Source of the DNA: JAIPEI01 sp964443135
GTDB taxonomy: Bacteria; Desulfobacterota; DSM-4660; Desulfatiglandales; HGW-15
Assembly: GCA_964443135.1 (NCBI GenBank)
Contig: CAYUBQ010000002.1
Coordinates: 75,008-139,007, forward strand
Direction of reading: 5' to 3'
DNA: 64,000 nt
Shown here: in pieces, positions 8,027 through 17,259 of the stretch
How the letters are laid out: the number at the start of each line of letters is the position of its first letter
How positions within the stretch are numbered: the stretch's first letter is position 1
Position numbers and translations under genes: made by a program
The notes under the pieces: generated by a model
The model's input: the letters and a program-made list of their open reading frames with translations, nothing else
The model's database searches: none
Told to the model about the DNA's origin: nothing

Positions 8027-10237
8027 ATGACCCAAGCCCCTGAGATCCAGGCGGTCCGGGAGCGATACCTGGAAAGGCTCCTGTCCATCTCCGCCGCCGT
8101 CGGCCTCCCGGCCATGGTCCTCGCCGTCCGCGAGGCCCACCACCTGGGCCAGGGCTTTGCCGTCTGGTTCTACCCGGGCCTCTACCTGCCGGTCCTGGCC
8201 ACGGCCGTCTTTCAGAAAAAGATCCCGTTCATCCTGAAGACCTCCATCCTGATCGGTGCCTTCTTCGCCTGGGCGGTCTACAACCTGCTCTCCTTCGGGT
8301 TCAGCGGCGCGGGCCTCAACGTGCTCCTGATCGTCTGCGTGCTCATGGCCGTGCTCCTGGGCCAGACCGCCGGCACCGTCACCCTGGCCGCGGGGCTGGC
8401 CTCCCTCCTGGTCGCGGGGTTCGTCCTGTGCACCGGCCTGGCCTCGGTGGAGGTCGATCTTCAGACCATCACCACCCAGCCCATCTCCTGGATCACCGCG
8501 GCCGGCGTGTTCGTCCTGCTGGCCGGAGCGGGCGTCCTGATCCCGGGGCGGCTCCAGGGCGACCTGGTGGCGTCTCTCCGGGCCCTGAAGAGCCGTTCCG
8601 ACGAGCTCGCCCGATCCAACGACCGGCTGGAGCAGGAGATCGCCGAGCGGCAGCGGGCGGAGGAGGCCCTCCGGGAGAGCGAAAAGCGCTTTCGCAGCCT
8701 GTTCGAGTACGCGCCGGACGCCTACTACATCAACGACCTCGAGGGGCGGTTCCTGAACGGGAACCGCGCGGCCGAGGCCCTGATCCACGGGAAGCGGGAG
8801 GACGTCATCGGCAAGACCTTCCTCGACACCGAGATCCTGCCCGCCGAGTATCAGGCCAAGGCCCTGGAATGCCTCAAAAAAGCCGCCGAAGGCCTCCCCA
8901 CGGGCCCGGACGAGCTGCTGCTCCAGCACCCGGACGGCGAAAGACGCTGGGTCGAGGTGGTCACGGTGCCCATGGAGATGGACGGCCGCCCGGCCGTCCT
9001 GGGGATCGCCCGGGACGTCACGGACCGCAAGCACGCCGAGGCCGAGACCCGCAGGCTGGAGCTCCAGCTCCAGCGGGCACAGAAGATGGAGGCCATGGGG
9101 CTCATGGCCGGCGGGGTGGCCCACGACCTGAACAACATCCTCTCGGGCGTGGTCAACTACCCGGAGCTGTTGCTCATGGAGCCGGCCCTGCCGGAGAAGG
9201 TCCGCAAGGGCCTGGAGACCATCCAGGACGCCGGGGGCCGGGCCGTGGCCGTGGTCTCGGACCTCCTCACCGTGGCCCGCGGCGTGGCCGTGGGCAAGGA
9301 GCCCCTGGACCTCAACCTGGCCGTTCGCGACTACATCCAGTCCCCGGAGCACCACGCGCTGCTCAAGCGCCACCCCGCCACGCCGATCCAGTTCGACCTC
9401 CCGGACGACCTCCTGCCGGTCCAGGCCTCCCCGGTCCACGTGCGCAAGGCGCTCATGAACCTGGTCACCAACGCCTTCGAAGCGGTGAGCGGGGAGGGAA
9501 GCGTGGTCCTGGCCACCTCCAACCGGTACGTGGACCGGGCCATCCGGGGCTACGACCGGGTCCGGCCCGGCGAGTACGGCGTGCTCTCCGTCTCCGACAC
9601 CGGCCCCGGCGTGCCCGAGGAGGACATGGAGCGGATCTTTGAGCCTTTCTACACCCGGAAGGTCATGGGGCGGAGCGGTACCGGCCTGGGCCTGGCCGTG
9701 GTCTGGAACATCCTCCAGGACCACGAGGGGTACATCGACCTGAAGAGCGGCGGGACCGGCACGACCTTCGACCTCTACTTCCCCATCGCCCGCGATCGGA
9801 AGAAGGTGAGGGAGGCCGAGACCGACCTGGAGGACCTTCGAGGCCGGTGGGAGCGGGTCCTGGTGGTGGACGACGAGGCCGCCCAGCGGGACATCGCCAC
9901 CCGAATGCTCTCGGCCCTCGGTTACGAGGCCTTCGAAGCGGCCTGCGGCGAGGAGGCCCTGGCCTTCCTCCGGGAGCAGGAGGTGGACCTGGTCATCCTG
10001 GACATGATCATGGACCCGGGCATGGGCGGCCGGGAGACCTGGGAGCGGATCAAGGCCTTCCGTCCCGCTCAGAGTGCGCTCATCGCCAGCGGGTTCACCG
10101 AGACCGCGGACGTCAGGAAGGTCCAGGAGGCCGGAGCGGGCGCCTACATCAAGAAGCCCTACACCCTCCGGAAGCTCGGCCTGGCCGTCCGGCAGGAGCT
10201 CGCCAGGGATGGGGTCACGAATGGGGTCAGGTCTTGA
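8027..10237 (+). CDS. Membrane hybrid sensor histidine kinase (PAS-HisKA-HATPase-REC)
   Basis: A 736-residue membrane sensor kinase. Residues about 15-175 hold five or six membrane helices with no large outside loop, so the signal is likely sensed in or near the membrane. A PAS domain follows at about 220-340, then the phospho-acceptor box MAGGVAHDLNNIL (His about 366). The ATPase domain has N-box NLVTNAFEAV (about 478), G1 box DTGPGVPEED (about 524) and GTGLGLAV. A C-terminal receiver starts at RVLVVDDE (about 610), with the acceptor Asp in VILDMIMD (about 659). No output domain is present, so the phosphate must go to another protein. The 3' end and stop lie inside an inverted repeat at 10221-10303, so the last residues (GVTNGVRS) are repeat-encoded. 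Confidence 0.9.
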   Translation: MTQAPEIQAVRERYLERLLSISAAVGLPAMVLAVREAHHLGQGFAVWFYPGLYLPVLATAVFQKKIPFILKTSILIGAFFAWAVYNLLSFGFSGAGLNVLLIVCVLMAVLLGQTAGTVTLAAGLASLLVAGFVLCTGLASVEVDLQTITTQPISWITAAGVFVLLAGAGVLIPGRLQGDLVASLRALKSRSDELARSNDRLEQEIAERQRAEEALRESEKRFRSLFEYAPDAYYINDLEGRFLNGNRAAEALIHGKREDVIGKTFLDTEILPAEYQAKALECLKKAAEGLPTGPDELLLQHPDGERRWVEVVTVPMEMDGRPAVLGIARDVTDRKHAEAETRRLELQLQRAQKMEAMGLMAGGVAHDLNNILSGVVNYPELLLMEPALPEKVRKGLETIQDAGGRAVAVVSDLLTVARGVAVGKEPLDLNLAVRDYIQSPEHHALLKRHPATPIQFDLPDDLLPVQASPVHVRKALMNLVTNAFEAVSGEGSVVLATSNRYVDRAIRGYDRVRPGEYGVLSVSDTGPGVPEEDMERIFEPFYTRKVMGRSGTGLGLAVVWNILQDHEGYIDLKSGGTGTTFDLYFPIARDRKKVREAETDLEDLRGRWERVLVVDDEAAQRDIATRMLSALGYEAFEAACGEEALAFLREQEVDLVILDMIMDPGMGGRETWERIKAFRPAQSALIASGFTETADVRKVQEAGAGAYIKKPYTLRKLGLAVRQELARDGVTNGVRS

Positions 10238-10303
10238 ATTTTGACTTTTGTGACTCGAGCGGCACGAGGAGACAAAAAGTCAAAATTCAAGACCTGACCC
10301 CAT
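10221..10303. repeat. 29-bp perfect inverted repeat (REP-like/terminator hairpin)
   Basis: The arms 10221-10249 and 10275-10303 are exact reverse complements (core GGGGTCAGGTCTTGAATTTT) around a 25-base loop, followed by a T/C-rich run. The left arm contains the stop codon of the upstream kinase. I recall similar GGGGTCAGGTCTTGAATTT-type hairpins as dispersed repeats in proteobacteria, often linked to REP-associated transposases, but no transposase is beside this one. It would also work as a transcription terminator. Confidence 0.75.
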
Positions 10304-10772
10304 TTTCCCCCATTTTTTCACTTTATGGGCAGGAGCCGTACGGGCACCGGGGAGAGCTCCCGGAACCGCTCCGTGTCCTCCATGGAGCCGATGCCCCGGC
10401 CCACGTGCATTCGGCCTTCTCCGGCCGATCGCCCAGCTTCCAGGGATCGATGTAGATCACTTCCTCGGCCGCCCCTTGAAACATGCTCCGGGCGACCGGC
10501 CCCCAGTCGTGAATCCTCCCCCCCTTTTTTTTTCACCACATTCCGGGCAGGTTGCGAACCGGGGGACGATCCGGAAAACCGCCCTCTCTTCCCGGAAACG
10601 GCCTTTTCCCTTGCATGAAGCGGGGCAATGATTTCAAATCTCGAGAGAACCACCGTACCGTCAAGGCATCCGGACGATGAAAACCTTCTGCCGCGAAGCC
10701 GCCCCCCATCGGCCCGCCCAACCCTGCGGCCGGACCGGAAAGAACCGGGAGGTGCCGTCGCCCCCTGGGACC
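10304..10772. other. Intergenic region with a possible metallo-hydrolase remnant
   Basis: No intact gene is seen in these 470 bases. On the minus strand, about 10330-10520 reads HDWGPVARSMFQ then EEVIYIDPWKLGDRPEKA. After a frame change it reads MEDTERFRELSPVPVRL. The VIYIDPWKL strand resembles the start of metallo-beta-lactamase-fold hydrolases (UlaG-like), so this may be a short decayed fragment. A homopolymer run (C then T9) lies at about 10516-10533. The promoter of the next kinase should be in the last 200 bases; I cannot point to clear boxes. Confidence 0.3.
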
Positions 10773-12956
10773 ATGAGTCTGCAGACCGACCCCACCAAGC
10801 GCGCCCTGATGACCTGGCGCGAGAAGATCCTCCAGGCGATCCTGGGCGTCGGCCTGGTGGTCGCCCTGTTTCTGTTCATCCCCATGACCCTGATGGCGGT
10901 TCGGGGACGGCACTGGCTGTACCTGGCCCTGATCGCAGCCCTCTACGGCTCGGCCCTGGCGGTCTTCTTCTTTCGGGGCTGGATCTACGAGGTCCGCGCC
11001 GCCTGCACCCTCCTCCTGACCTTCGTGATCGGCTCCCACATCATCGTCCACTTCGGCCTCCTCACCGGCGGGCCGGTCTGCCTCTTCGCCTTCGCCGTGA
11101 TGGCCGGGCTGCTCCTGGGACGGAGGGTCGCCGTCGGGGCCCTGCTCGTCAACGCGGCGGCCCTGTTCCTCTTCGGGTGGCTCGCCGCCACGGGGCGCCT
11201 GGCCCCGGACAGGCCCTTTTTTCCGACCCTGCTGTCGGCCGTGGTGGCCTGGGGGACCTTCATGCTCATGAACGCGGTGACTGCGATCTCCGCGGCGGTC
11301 ATGGTGCGGGGCATGCACGAGCTGGCCGAGGGGGAGCGGGCCTCCAAGGAGGAGCTGCGCGAGAAGCAGGAAAAGCTCACCCGGGAGATGGAGGAGCGGG
11401 CCCGGGCGGAGGCCGCCCTCCGGGAGAGCGAGCGGGCCTACCGGCTCCTGGCGGAGAACGCCACCGACATCATCTGGACCATGGACCCGCAACCCATGCG
11501 GTTCACCTACGTCAGCCCCTCGGTCACCCGGATGTGCGGCTTCACCCCGGCGGAGGTGATGGGGAAGGACGTGGGTGCGTTCACCCACCCCGACTCCCAC
11601 CGGGCCCTCGCGCAACTTCTGACCGACGAGCTGGCGAGGGACGAACAGGAGGGGGTGGACCCCAGGCGATCCAGGACCATCGAGGTGCAGATGCGGAAAC
11701 GGGACGGGTCCTACGTCTGGGTGGAGGCCACCATGACCTTCCTGCGGGACGAGGCCGGCCGGCCGGTGGGGGTCCTGGGCGTCTCCCGCAACATCGAGAA
11801 GAGGAAGCAGGCGGAAGCGGAGAAGGCGCGCATGCAGGAACGGCTCCAGGAGGCCCAGAAGATGGAGGCCGTCGCCGGCCTGGCCGGCGGGATCGCCCAC
11901 CAGTTCAACAACGCCCTCTCGGTCATCCTGGGCCGGATCGAGATCCTCGAACGGGGCCCCCTTCGAGGAAGGGATCGCGACACCGTGCCCATTCGCGAGT
12001 CCGCCGAACGGCTGGTGCGGCTGACGAACCAGCTCCTGGCCTATGCGCGGGGAGGGAGGTACCAGGTCCAGACGATCTCCGTCGCGCCCTTCCTGGAGCA
12101 GACCCTGGACCTGGTCTGGCACCTGCTGCCGTCCGCCGTCGACGTGGAGACGGACCTCGGGCCGGAAACGCCCGCCGTCGAGGCGGACGAAACCCAGCTC
12201 CAGATGGTCCTCTCCGCAGTGGTCTTCAACGCGCTCGAGGCGATCAGCGGCGCGGGTCGCATCCGGGTCTCCTGCCGAACCCACGACCTGCCCCCCGGGG
12301 ACCCCGCCCTCCCGCCTGAACAGGAGCCCGGCGTCTACGTCCAGCTGGCCGTCGAGGACAACGGCAAGGGCATGGACGAGCAGGAGTGCAGCCGCATCTT
12401 CGAGCCGTTCTTCACCACCAAGTTCCAGGGCCGGGGCCTGGGCATGGCGGCCGCCTACGGCGTGGTCCGGAACCACGGGGGCTGGATCGCCGTGGAGTCC
12501 GAATCGGCCCGGGGGACCACCGTCCGGATCTTCCTGCCCGCAGCCCAATCGGCCGTGGAAGCCCCCGCCCGGCAACAGCCCGAGCCGGCGGACCAGACCG
12601 GCACGGTCCTGCTGGTGGAGGATGAGGACATGGTGATGGAGATCGGCCAGGCCATGCTGGAGGAGTTGGGATACGAGGTCCTCACGGCCCGAACCGGCGG
12701 GGAGGCCCTTCAACACGGCCGCGACCGCGACGCGCGGATCGACCTGGTCCTCCTGGACGTCAAGCTGCCCGACATGGAGGCCAAGGAGATCCACGCGGAG
12801 CTGACCTCCCTCCGTCCCGGCCTCAAGGTGATCGCCTGCAGCGGCTACTACCTCGAGGAACCGGTCCGGGAGCTCCTGGACCAGGGGGCCGACGGCTTCC
12901 TGGAGAAGCCGTTCTCCCTGGACGACCTGGCCGCCAAGATCGACGAGGTCCTTTAG
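10773..12956 (+). CDS. Membrane hybrid sensor histidine kinase (PAS-HisKA-HATPase-REC)
   Basis: A 727-residue paralogue in architecture of the kinase just upstream. About six membrane helices occupy residues 15-175, then a coiled linker (EELREKQEKLTREMEERARA), a PAS domain (about 218-345), the box LAGGIAHQFNNAL (His about 376), and ATPase boxes FNALEAISG and DNGKGMDEQE, with the reduced glycine loop GRGLGMAAAYG. A receiver runs from TVLLVEDEDMV (about 609) with Asp in VLLDVKLPD (about 662). The start at 10773 (MSLQTD) is chosen because upstream in-frame codons to 10677 are unconserved; the ribosome site is weak and 10809 is an alternative. There is no output domain, so it likely feeds a separate regulator. 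Confidence 0.88.
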   Translation: MSLQTDPTKRALMTWREKILQAILGVGLVVALFLFIPMTLMAVRGRHWLYLALIAALYGSALAVFFFRGWIYEVRAACTLLLTFVIGSHIIVHFGLLTGGPVCLFAFAVMAGLLLGRRVAVGALLVNAAALFLFGWLAATGRLAPDRPFFPTLLSAVVAWGTFMLMNAVTAISAAVMVRGMHELAEGERASKEELREKQEKLTREMEERARAEAALRESERAYRLLAENATDIIWTMDPQPMRFTYVSPSVTRMCGFTPAEVMGKDVGAFTHPDSHRALAQLLTDELARDEQEGVDPRRSRTIEVQMRKRDGSYVWVEATMTFLRDEAGRPVGVLGVSRNIEKRKQAEAEKARMQERLQEAQKMEAVAGLAGGIAHQFNNALSVILGRIEILERGPLRGRDRDTVPIRESAERLVRLTNQLLAYARGGRYQVQTISVAPFLEQTLDLVWHLLPSAVDVETDLGPETPAVEADETQLQMVLSAVVFNALEAISGAGRIRVSCRTHDLPPGDPALPPEQEPGVYVQLAVEDNGKGMDEQECSRIFEPFFTTKFQGRGLGMAAAYGVVRNHGGWIAVESESARGTTVRIFLPAAQSAVEAPARQQPEPADQTGTVLLVEDEDMVMEIGQAMLEELGYEVLTARTGGEALQHGRDRDARIDLVLLDVKLPDMEAKEIHAELTSLRPGLKVIACSGYYLEEPVRELLDQGADGFLEKPFSLDDLAAKIDEVL

Positions 12957-13169
12957 CCCTACCCCGGCCTCCTGCGCACTCCCTCTGCGGATCCCCTTCC
13001 GATCGACGATCATGCCGTGTCGCAGGTGCCGCGCCCCGCCTTCTTTTCTTCACCGCAGAAGCTGCAATGGGCGTCGGGTCGAAGCCGCTCGGGTAAGGCC
13101 GGGCAGGGAGAGAAAAGTCCGCCCGCCACCGGACCCCACCTTCAGGGTATCCGCCATGGACTGCACGAA
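12957..13169. other. Intergenic, nothing recognised
   Basis: Between the kinase stop and the Lrp promoter I see no gene or clear hairpin; open frames here have no recognisable homology. Confidence 0.5.
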
Positions 13170-13224
13170 TGTCAAAAATTTTTCCATTTTTCTTGACATC
13201 TGCAAAAAACCAGAGCAGTATAAT
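13170..13224 (+). promoter_or_regulatory. Putative sigma-70 promoter and operator of the Lrp-type gene
   Basis: TTGACA at 13193-13198 and TATAAT at 13219-13224 match the -35 and -10 consensus exactly, but the 20-base spacer is longer than the usual 17. TGTCAA (13170-13175) and TTGACA (13193-13198) form an inverted pair 17 bases apart, so the -35 box may also be an operator half-site. Long spacing fits a promoter that needs a regulator to work, perhaps the Lrp-type product itself. Confidence 0.55.
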
Positions 13225-13246
13225 ACCCAAAAGTACTGGAGGCGAC

Positions 13247-13696
13247 ATGCCGAAGAAGCTCGACGACACCGACATGGAGATCATCCGAAATCTCTGGGAC
13301 GGCCGGACCCCCTACAGCGACATCGCCGAACGGGTGGGGCTGACGACCAACACCGTCCGCAACCGGGTCAACCGGATGCTGGAGAGCGGGCTCCTTCAGA
13401 TCATCGGCCTGGTGGACCCCGGCGCCATCGAGGGGCATCACTCGGCCTTTGTCGGCTTCAAGGTCCTCCCCCAGGAGACGAGCAGCGCCCTGGATCACAT
13501 CTCCGCCATGAGAGGCGTGGTCGGGGCCGCCACGGTGAGCGGCCGGTTCGACATCATGGCGGTGGTGATGTTCAACGAGGCCTTCAGCTACAACCGCTTT
13601 CTGGAGGAGGAGCTCCAGAACATTCCCGGCCTTTTGAGCAGCGAGACGTTCTTCGTCGTGGGTGGTAAGGACTTTCAACTGAGATACGTGCTGTAG
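13247..13696 (+). CDS. Lrp/AsnC-family regulator
   Basis: A 149-residue regulator. The N-terminal helix-turn-helix is LDDTDMEIIRNLWDG then YSDIAERVGLTTNTVRNRVN. The C-terminal RAM (ligand-binding) domain runs from about residue 60: HHSAFVGFKVLP, VSGRFDIMAVVMF, and the final SETFFVVGGKDFQLRYVL. The ATG at 13247 has GGAGG 5 bases upstream; an earlier in-frame start lies in the promoter. It stands 9 bases before the DUF917 gene and is probably the first gene and local regulator of the hydantoin-type operon. Family members bind amino acids, which fits the neighbours. The effector is unknown. Confidence 0.93.
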   Translation: MPKKLDDTDMEIIRNLWDGRTPYSDIAERVGLTTNTVRNRVNRMLESGLLQIIGLVDPGAIEGHHSAFVGFKVLPQETSSALDHISAMRGVVGAATVSGRFDIMAVVMFNEAFSYNRFLEEELQNIPGLLSSETFFVVGGKDFQLRYVL

Positions 13697-13705
13697 CGGG
13701 GAAGC

Positions 13706-14797
13706 ATGGACCGGATCGACGAGCAAGACGTGGATTTCATCGCGGTGGGCGCCGCCGTCCTCGGGTCGGGCGGAGGCGGAGACCCTTATGTGGGAAAACT
13801 GATGGCCAAGCAGGCCGTCCGGGAGCACGGGCCGGTCCGACTGATCGGGGTGGAGGAGGTCCCCGACGACGAGCTGATCATCCCTTCCGCCATGATGGGG
13901 GCGCCGGCGGTGATGCTGGAGAAGCTCCCGAACGGCTCCGAGCCGGAGCTCGCCTTCCGGGCCCTGGAGAAACACCTCGATCGAACGGCCTACGGCGTGA
14001 TCTCCATCGAGGCCGGCGGGCTGAACTCCTGCATTCCGATCTACACCGCCGCCCGGCTCGGCCTTCCCCTGGTGGACGCCGACGGCATGGGCCGGGCCTT
14101 CCCCGAGCTCCAGATGGTCACCTTCAGCGTCGCCGGGGTCCCTTCGACCCCCATGGTCCTCTGCGACGAGAAGGGCAACCGAATGATCCTGGAAACGGTT
14201 TCCAACCAGTGGTCGGAGGTGCTGGCCCGAACGGCCACCGTCGCCATGGGCCTCTCCTCCATGCTCAGCATTTACTGCGTCGACGGCCGCACCCTCGGGC
14301 AGTCCGCGGTGCGCGGCACCCTGTCGCTGGCCGCGGAGATCGGAAAGCGGGTCCTCCAGTCCAACCGGTCCGAGGAAGATCCCGTCGCCGGCATCCTGCG
14401 CGTCACCGGGGGCTTCCGCCTGTTCGTCGGAAAGATCACAGACGTCACTCGGGACCTCACCACCGGCTTTGTGCGCGGCCGGGTCCTGATCGAGGGGACG
14501 GACGAGGACAGGGGCTCGGCGTTCGAGATCGACTTTCAGAACGAGAACCTGCTCGCCCGCAGAGACGGACAGCCCGCTGCCGTCACGCCCGACCTGATCA
14601 CCGTCCTCGATCGGGAGTCCGCGTTCCCCATCACCACGGAGGGGCTGAGGTACGGCCAGCGGGTCGTCGTCATCGGCATGCCGTGCGACCGTTTCTGGCG
14701 CACCGAGGAGGGCCTTGCGCACGTGGGGCCGCGGTACTTCCAATACGACATCGACTACACGCCGGTGGAGGAGCTGGCGGGAGGGCGGGCATCATGA
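13706..14797 (+). CDS. DUF917-family protein (hydantoin-associated)
   Basis: A 363-residue DUF917 protein. This family usually sits next to hydantoinase/oxoprolinase genes and is annotated in part as an S-methyl thiohydantoin desulfurase domain. Visible family marks are the N-terminal AAVLGSGGGGDPYVGK, the core IPIYTAARLGLPLVDADGMG and GRAFPELQM, and a beta-rich C-terminal half with VVVIGMPCDRFWRT. It overlaps the next gene by 4 bases (ATGA), so the two are translationally coupled. The chemistry is not established for this member; a subunit or accessory role in opening a cyclic imide is the likely reading. Confidence 0.9.
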   Translation: MDRIDEQDVDFIAVGAAVLGSGGGGDPYVGKLMAKQAVREHGPVRLIGVEEVPDDELIIPSAMMGAPAVMLEKLPNGSEPELAFRALEKHLDRTAYGVISIEAGGLNSCIPIYTAARLGLPLVDADGMGRAFPELQMVTFSVAGVPSTPMVLCDEKGNRMILETVSNQWSEVLARTATVAMGLSSMLSIYCVDGRTLGQSAVRGTLSLAAEIGKRVLQSNRSEEDPVAGILRVTGGFRLFVGKITDVTRDLTTGFVRGRVLIEGTDEDRGSAFEIDFQNENLLARRDGQPAAVTPDLITVLDRESAFPITTEGLRYGQRVVVIGMPCDRFWRTEEGLAHVGPRYFQYDIDYTPVEELAGGRAS

Positions 14798-16356
14798 CCT
14801 ACCGGCTGGGCATCGACGTGGGCGGAACCCACACGGATGCGGTGATCCTGGACGAGCACCGCGGGGTGTGCGCCAAGTGCAAGGAGGCCACCACCGAGGA
14901 CGTGTCCACCGGCATCAACCGGGCCGTCGAAGCGGTGCTGAGAGACGCCGCGGTCCCTTCTTCCCGCATCGCGGACGCCATGCTCGGCACCACCCACGCC
15001 ACCAACGCCGTGGTGGAGCGGAAGGGCCTCGCCCGGGTCGGCGTCCTGCGGCTCGCCTCCCCTTCGGGTCACGCCATTCCACCGTTTCTCGACTGGCCCG
15101 AGGATATTCTGGCGGCCGTCGCCTGCGGGTCCTGCATCGTCCGGGGAGGATACGAGTACAACGGATCTCTGATCTCCGCCGTGGACGAGGACGAGGTGCG
15201 CCGCTCCCTCGAGTCGCTCCGCCGGCAGGGAGCCCAGGCCCTCGCGGTCTCTTGCGTGTTCGCCCCGGTCAACGACGAGCAGGAGACCCGGGTGCAGGAG
15301 CTGGCCGCCGACTGCCTGGGGCCCGACTTCCCGGTCACTTTGTCCAGCGAGATCGGGAGCGTCGGCCTGATCGAGCGGGAGAACGCGGCGGTCCTGAACG
15401 CCGCGATTCGAAGCCTCGCGGAACGGGCCTACGGCTCCTTCGAGCACGTCCTCCAGACGCACGGGATTCGGGCGGACCTGTTCATCACCCAGAACGACGG
15501 CACCCTGATGTCCATCGACTACGCGAAGCGCTACCCCGTGCTCACCATCGCCTCCGGTCCGACCAACTCCCTGAGGGGAGCCGCCCACCTGTCCGGGATT
15601 CGGGACGGGATCGTCGTGGACGTGGGAGGTACGACCACGGACGTGGGGGTCCTGAAGAACGGGTTCCCGCGGGAGTCGACCTCCTCCGTGGAGATGGGAG
15701 GGGTCCGGACGAACTTCCGCATGCCCGACCTGATCGCCGTCGGTCTCGGGGGCGGGTCGGTCGTGGACCTCACCGGCGATGCGCCCCGCGTGGGTCCCCG
15801 GTCCGTGGGATATCGCCTCCAGTCGGAATCCAGGGTCTTCGGCGGGAGTACGCTCACCGCCACGGACCTGGCGGTGGCGGCCGGCCGTCTCGAGCTCGGC
15901 GACCCGTCGAGGGTCCGGAACCTGGATCCGGAGGCGGTGTCCGGGGCCCTCCAGGTCGTCCGCGCCATGATCGAGGAGACCGTGGATCGGATGAAGACCT
16001 CCTCCGGGGACGTACCGGTCGTCGTGGTCGGCGGAGGGAGCGTGCTCGTGCCCGACGACCTTCAGGGGGCCGCCGGGGTGCTGAAACCCGAGCACTACGA
16101 GGTCGCCAACGCCATGGGCGCGGCGATCGCCCAGGTCTCGGGCGGGGTGGACGGCGTGTTCGACGTGGCGACCGTGGGAAGAGAGCGGGTCCTCGAGGAG
16201 ATCAAGGAAGCGGCCCGGGAGGAGGCCGTCCGGGCCGGAGCCGCGGCGGAGACGGTCGAGATCGTGGAGGTGGAGGAGATCCCCCTGGCCTATCTGCCGT
16301 CGAACGCGGTGAGGTTCCGGGTGAAGGCGGCCGGAGACCTTCGACGAGGGGCTTGA
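14794..16356 (+). CDS. hyuA: Hydantoinase/oxoprolinase A-family ATPase
   Basis: A 520-residue HyuA-type enzyme. It begins with the actin-fold phosphate loop GIDVGGTHTDAVILDE, has the conserved GTTHATNAVVERKG and VTLSSEIGSVGLIERENAAV, and the second phosphate loop VVDVGGTTTDVGVL near residues 272-285. It is the length of stand-alone short hydantoinase A proteins found with DUF917 (about 520) rather than the 690-residue HyuA. No HyuB partner is nearby; DUF917 likely takes that place. The reaction would be ATP-dependent opening of a hydantoin, oxoproline or similar ring. Confidence 0.92.
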   Translation: MTYRLGIDVGGTHTDAVILDEHRGVCAKCKEATTEDVSTGINRAVEAVLRDAAVPSSRIADAMLGTTHATNAVVERKGLARVGVLRLASPSGHAIPPFLDWPEDILAAVACGSCIVRGGYEYNGSLISAVDEDEVRRSLESLRRQGAQALAVSCVFAPVNDEQETRVQELAADCLGPDFPVTLSSEIGSVGLIERENAAVLNAAIRSLAERAYGSFEHVLQTHGIRADLFITQNDGTLMSIDYAKRYPVLTIASGPTNSLRGAAHLSGIRDGIVVDVGGTTTDVGVLKNGFPRESTSSVEMGGVRTNFRMPDLIAVGLGGGSVVDLTGDAPRVGPRSVGYRLQSESRVFGGSTLTATDLAVAAGRLELGDPSRVRNLDPEAVSGALQVVRAMIEETVDRMKTSSGDVPVVVVGGGSVLVPDDLQGAAGVLKPEHYEVANAMGAAIAQVSGGVDGVFDVATVGRERVLEEIKEAAREEAVRAGAAAETVEIVEVEEIPLAYLPSNAVRFRVKAAGDLRRGA

Positions 16357-16375
16357 TGAAGGAGATTGAGAGCCC

Positions 16376-17101
16376 ATGAGGATCAAGATCATCGCACCGG
16401 TGATCACGGACCGGTTCAACCGGAGCATCGAGAAAGAGGCGAACGCGTTCGCACTCTCCGACGCCGAGATCGAGGTGGAGAACATCCGGCAGGGCGCGGC
16501 CTCCATCGAGAGTGCGTACGACGAGGTGCTGAACGCGCCCGCCATCGTGGAGGCGGCCGTCCGGGCGGAGCGTGAAGGGTTTGACGCCGTCTTCGTCGAC
16601 TGCTTCGGGGATCCCGGCGTGGACGCAGCCCGGGAGCGGGTCTCCATTCCCGTGGTCGGGGGGTTTCAACCCGCCGTGCTCACGGCCCGCCTCCTGACGG
16701 ACCGCTTTTCCATCATCACGGTTCTGCCGAACGGGTTCCCCGTGTTCCGGGCGCTCATTCGAAAACAGGGCATGGAGGGATGCGTCACCTCTGTTCGTTG
16801 GGTGAACGTCGCCGTCCTGGACCTCTCCGAGACCGCGGTCCTCGGGGACGCCCTGGCCGCGGAGGCGGAACAGGCGGTCCGCGAGGACGGGGCAGAGGGA
16901 ATCGTGCTCGGCTGCACAGGCATGCTCGGGCTGGCCCGGACCTTGCGGGAGACCCTGGCCGCGCGTGGCCTCGAGGTCCCCGTGGTCGACCCCACCGGAG
17001 CCGCCGTGGGCTGTCTTCTGACCCTGCACCGGAACGCGCTCAGTCACAGCAAACGCACCTACCCCGCCCCGCCGCCAAAGGAGAGGAACACGGGGAGCTG
17101 A
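16376..17101 (+). CDS. hyuE: Asp/Glu/hydantoin racemase
   Basis: A 241-residue member of the Asp/Glu racemase superfamily, hydantoin-racemase branch. The two catalytic cysteines of this fold are visible: FVDCFGDPG in the first half and GCTGMLGLA in the second. Other family marks are the N-terminal KIIAPVITDRFNR and PVVDPTGAAVGCL near the end. It starts 19 bases after the hydantoinase gene in the same operon. It probably interconverts enantiomers of the cyclic substrate so that both can be opened. Confidence 0.88.
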   Translation: MRIKIIAPVITDRFNRSIEKEANAFALSDAEIEVENIRQGAASIESAYDEVLNAPAIVEAAVRAEREGFDAVFVDCFGDPGVDAARERVSIPVVGGFQPAVLTARLLTDRFSIITVLPNGFPVFRALIRKQGMEGCVTSVRWVNVAVLDLSETAVLGDALAAEAEQAVREDGAEGIVLGCTGMLGLARTLRETLAARGLEVPVVDPTGAAVGCLLTLHRNALSHSKRTYPAPPPKERNTGS

Positions 17102-17259
17102 ACGCGCAAACCCCTCTACGCCCCGCCCCCGGTGACGCCCGAAGCACGCAGGGAGCCGGTGCCGGCGGGGGACGCTTCCACGCTGTGCGCTCCTGTGCGC
17201 TCCCGTCGGCGTGATGAGCGGACGCCCGAAAAACCTTATCGCGTGCCTGGAGGTCCACC

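Noticed and set aside
10533..13013. An 826-codon minus-strand frame opposite the second hybrid kinase
   Set aside because: The plus strand encodes clear PAS, HisKA, HATPase and receiver motifs; the minus frame is His/Gly/Asp-rich shadow sequence.
13170..13224. A textbook sigma-70 promoter before the Lrp-type gene
   Set aside because: The boxes are perfect but the 20-base spacing is not; kept only as a probable, regulator-dependent promoter.
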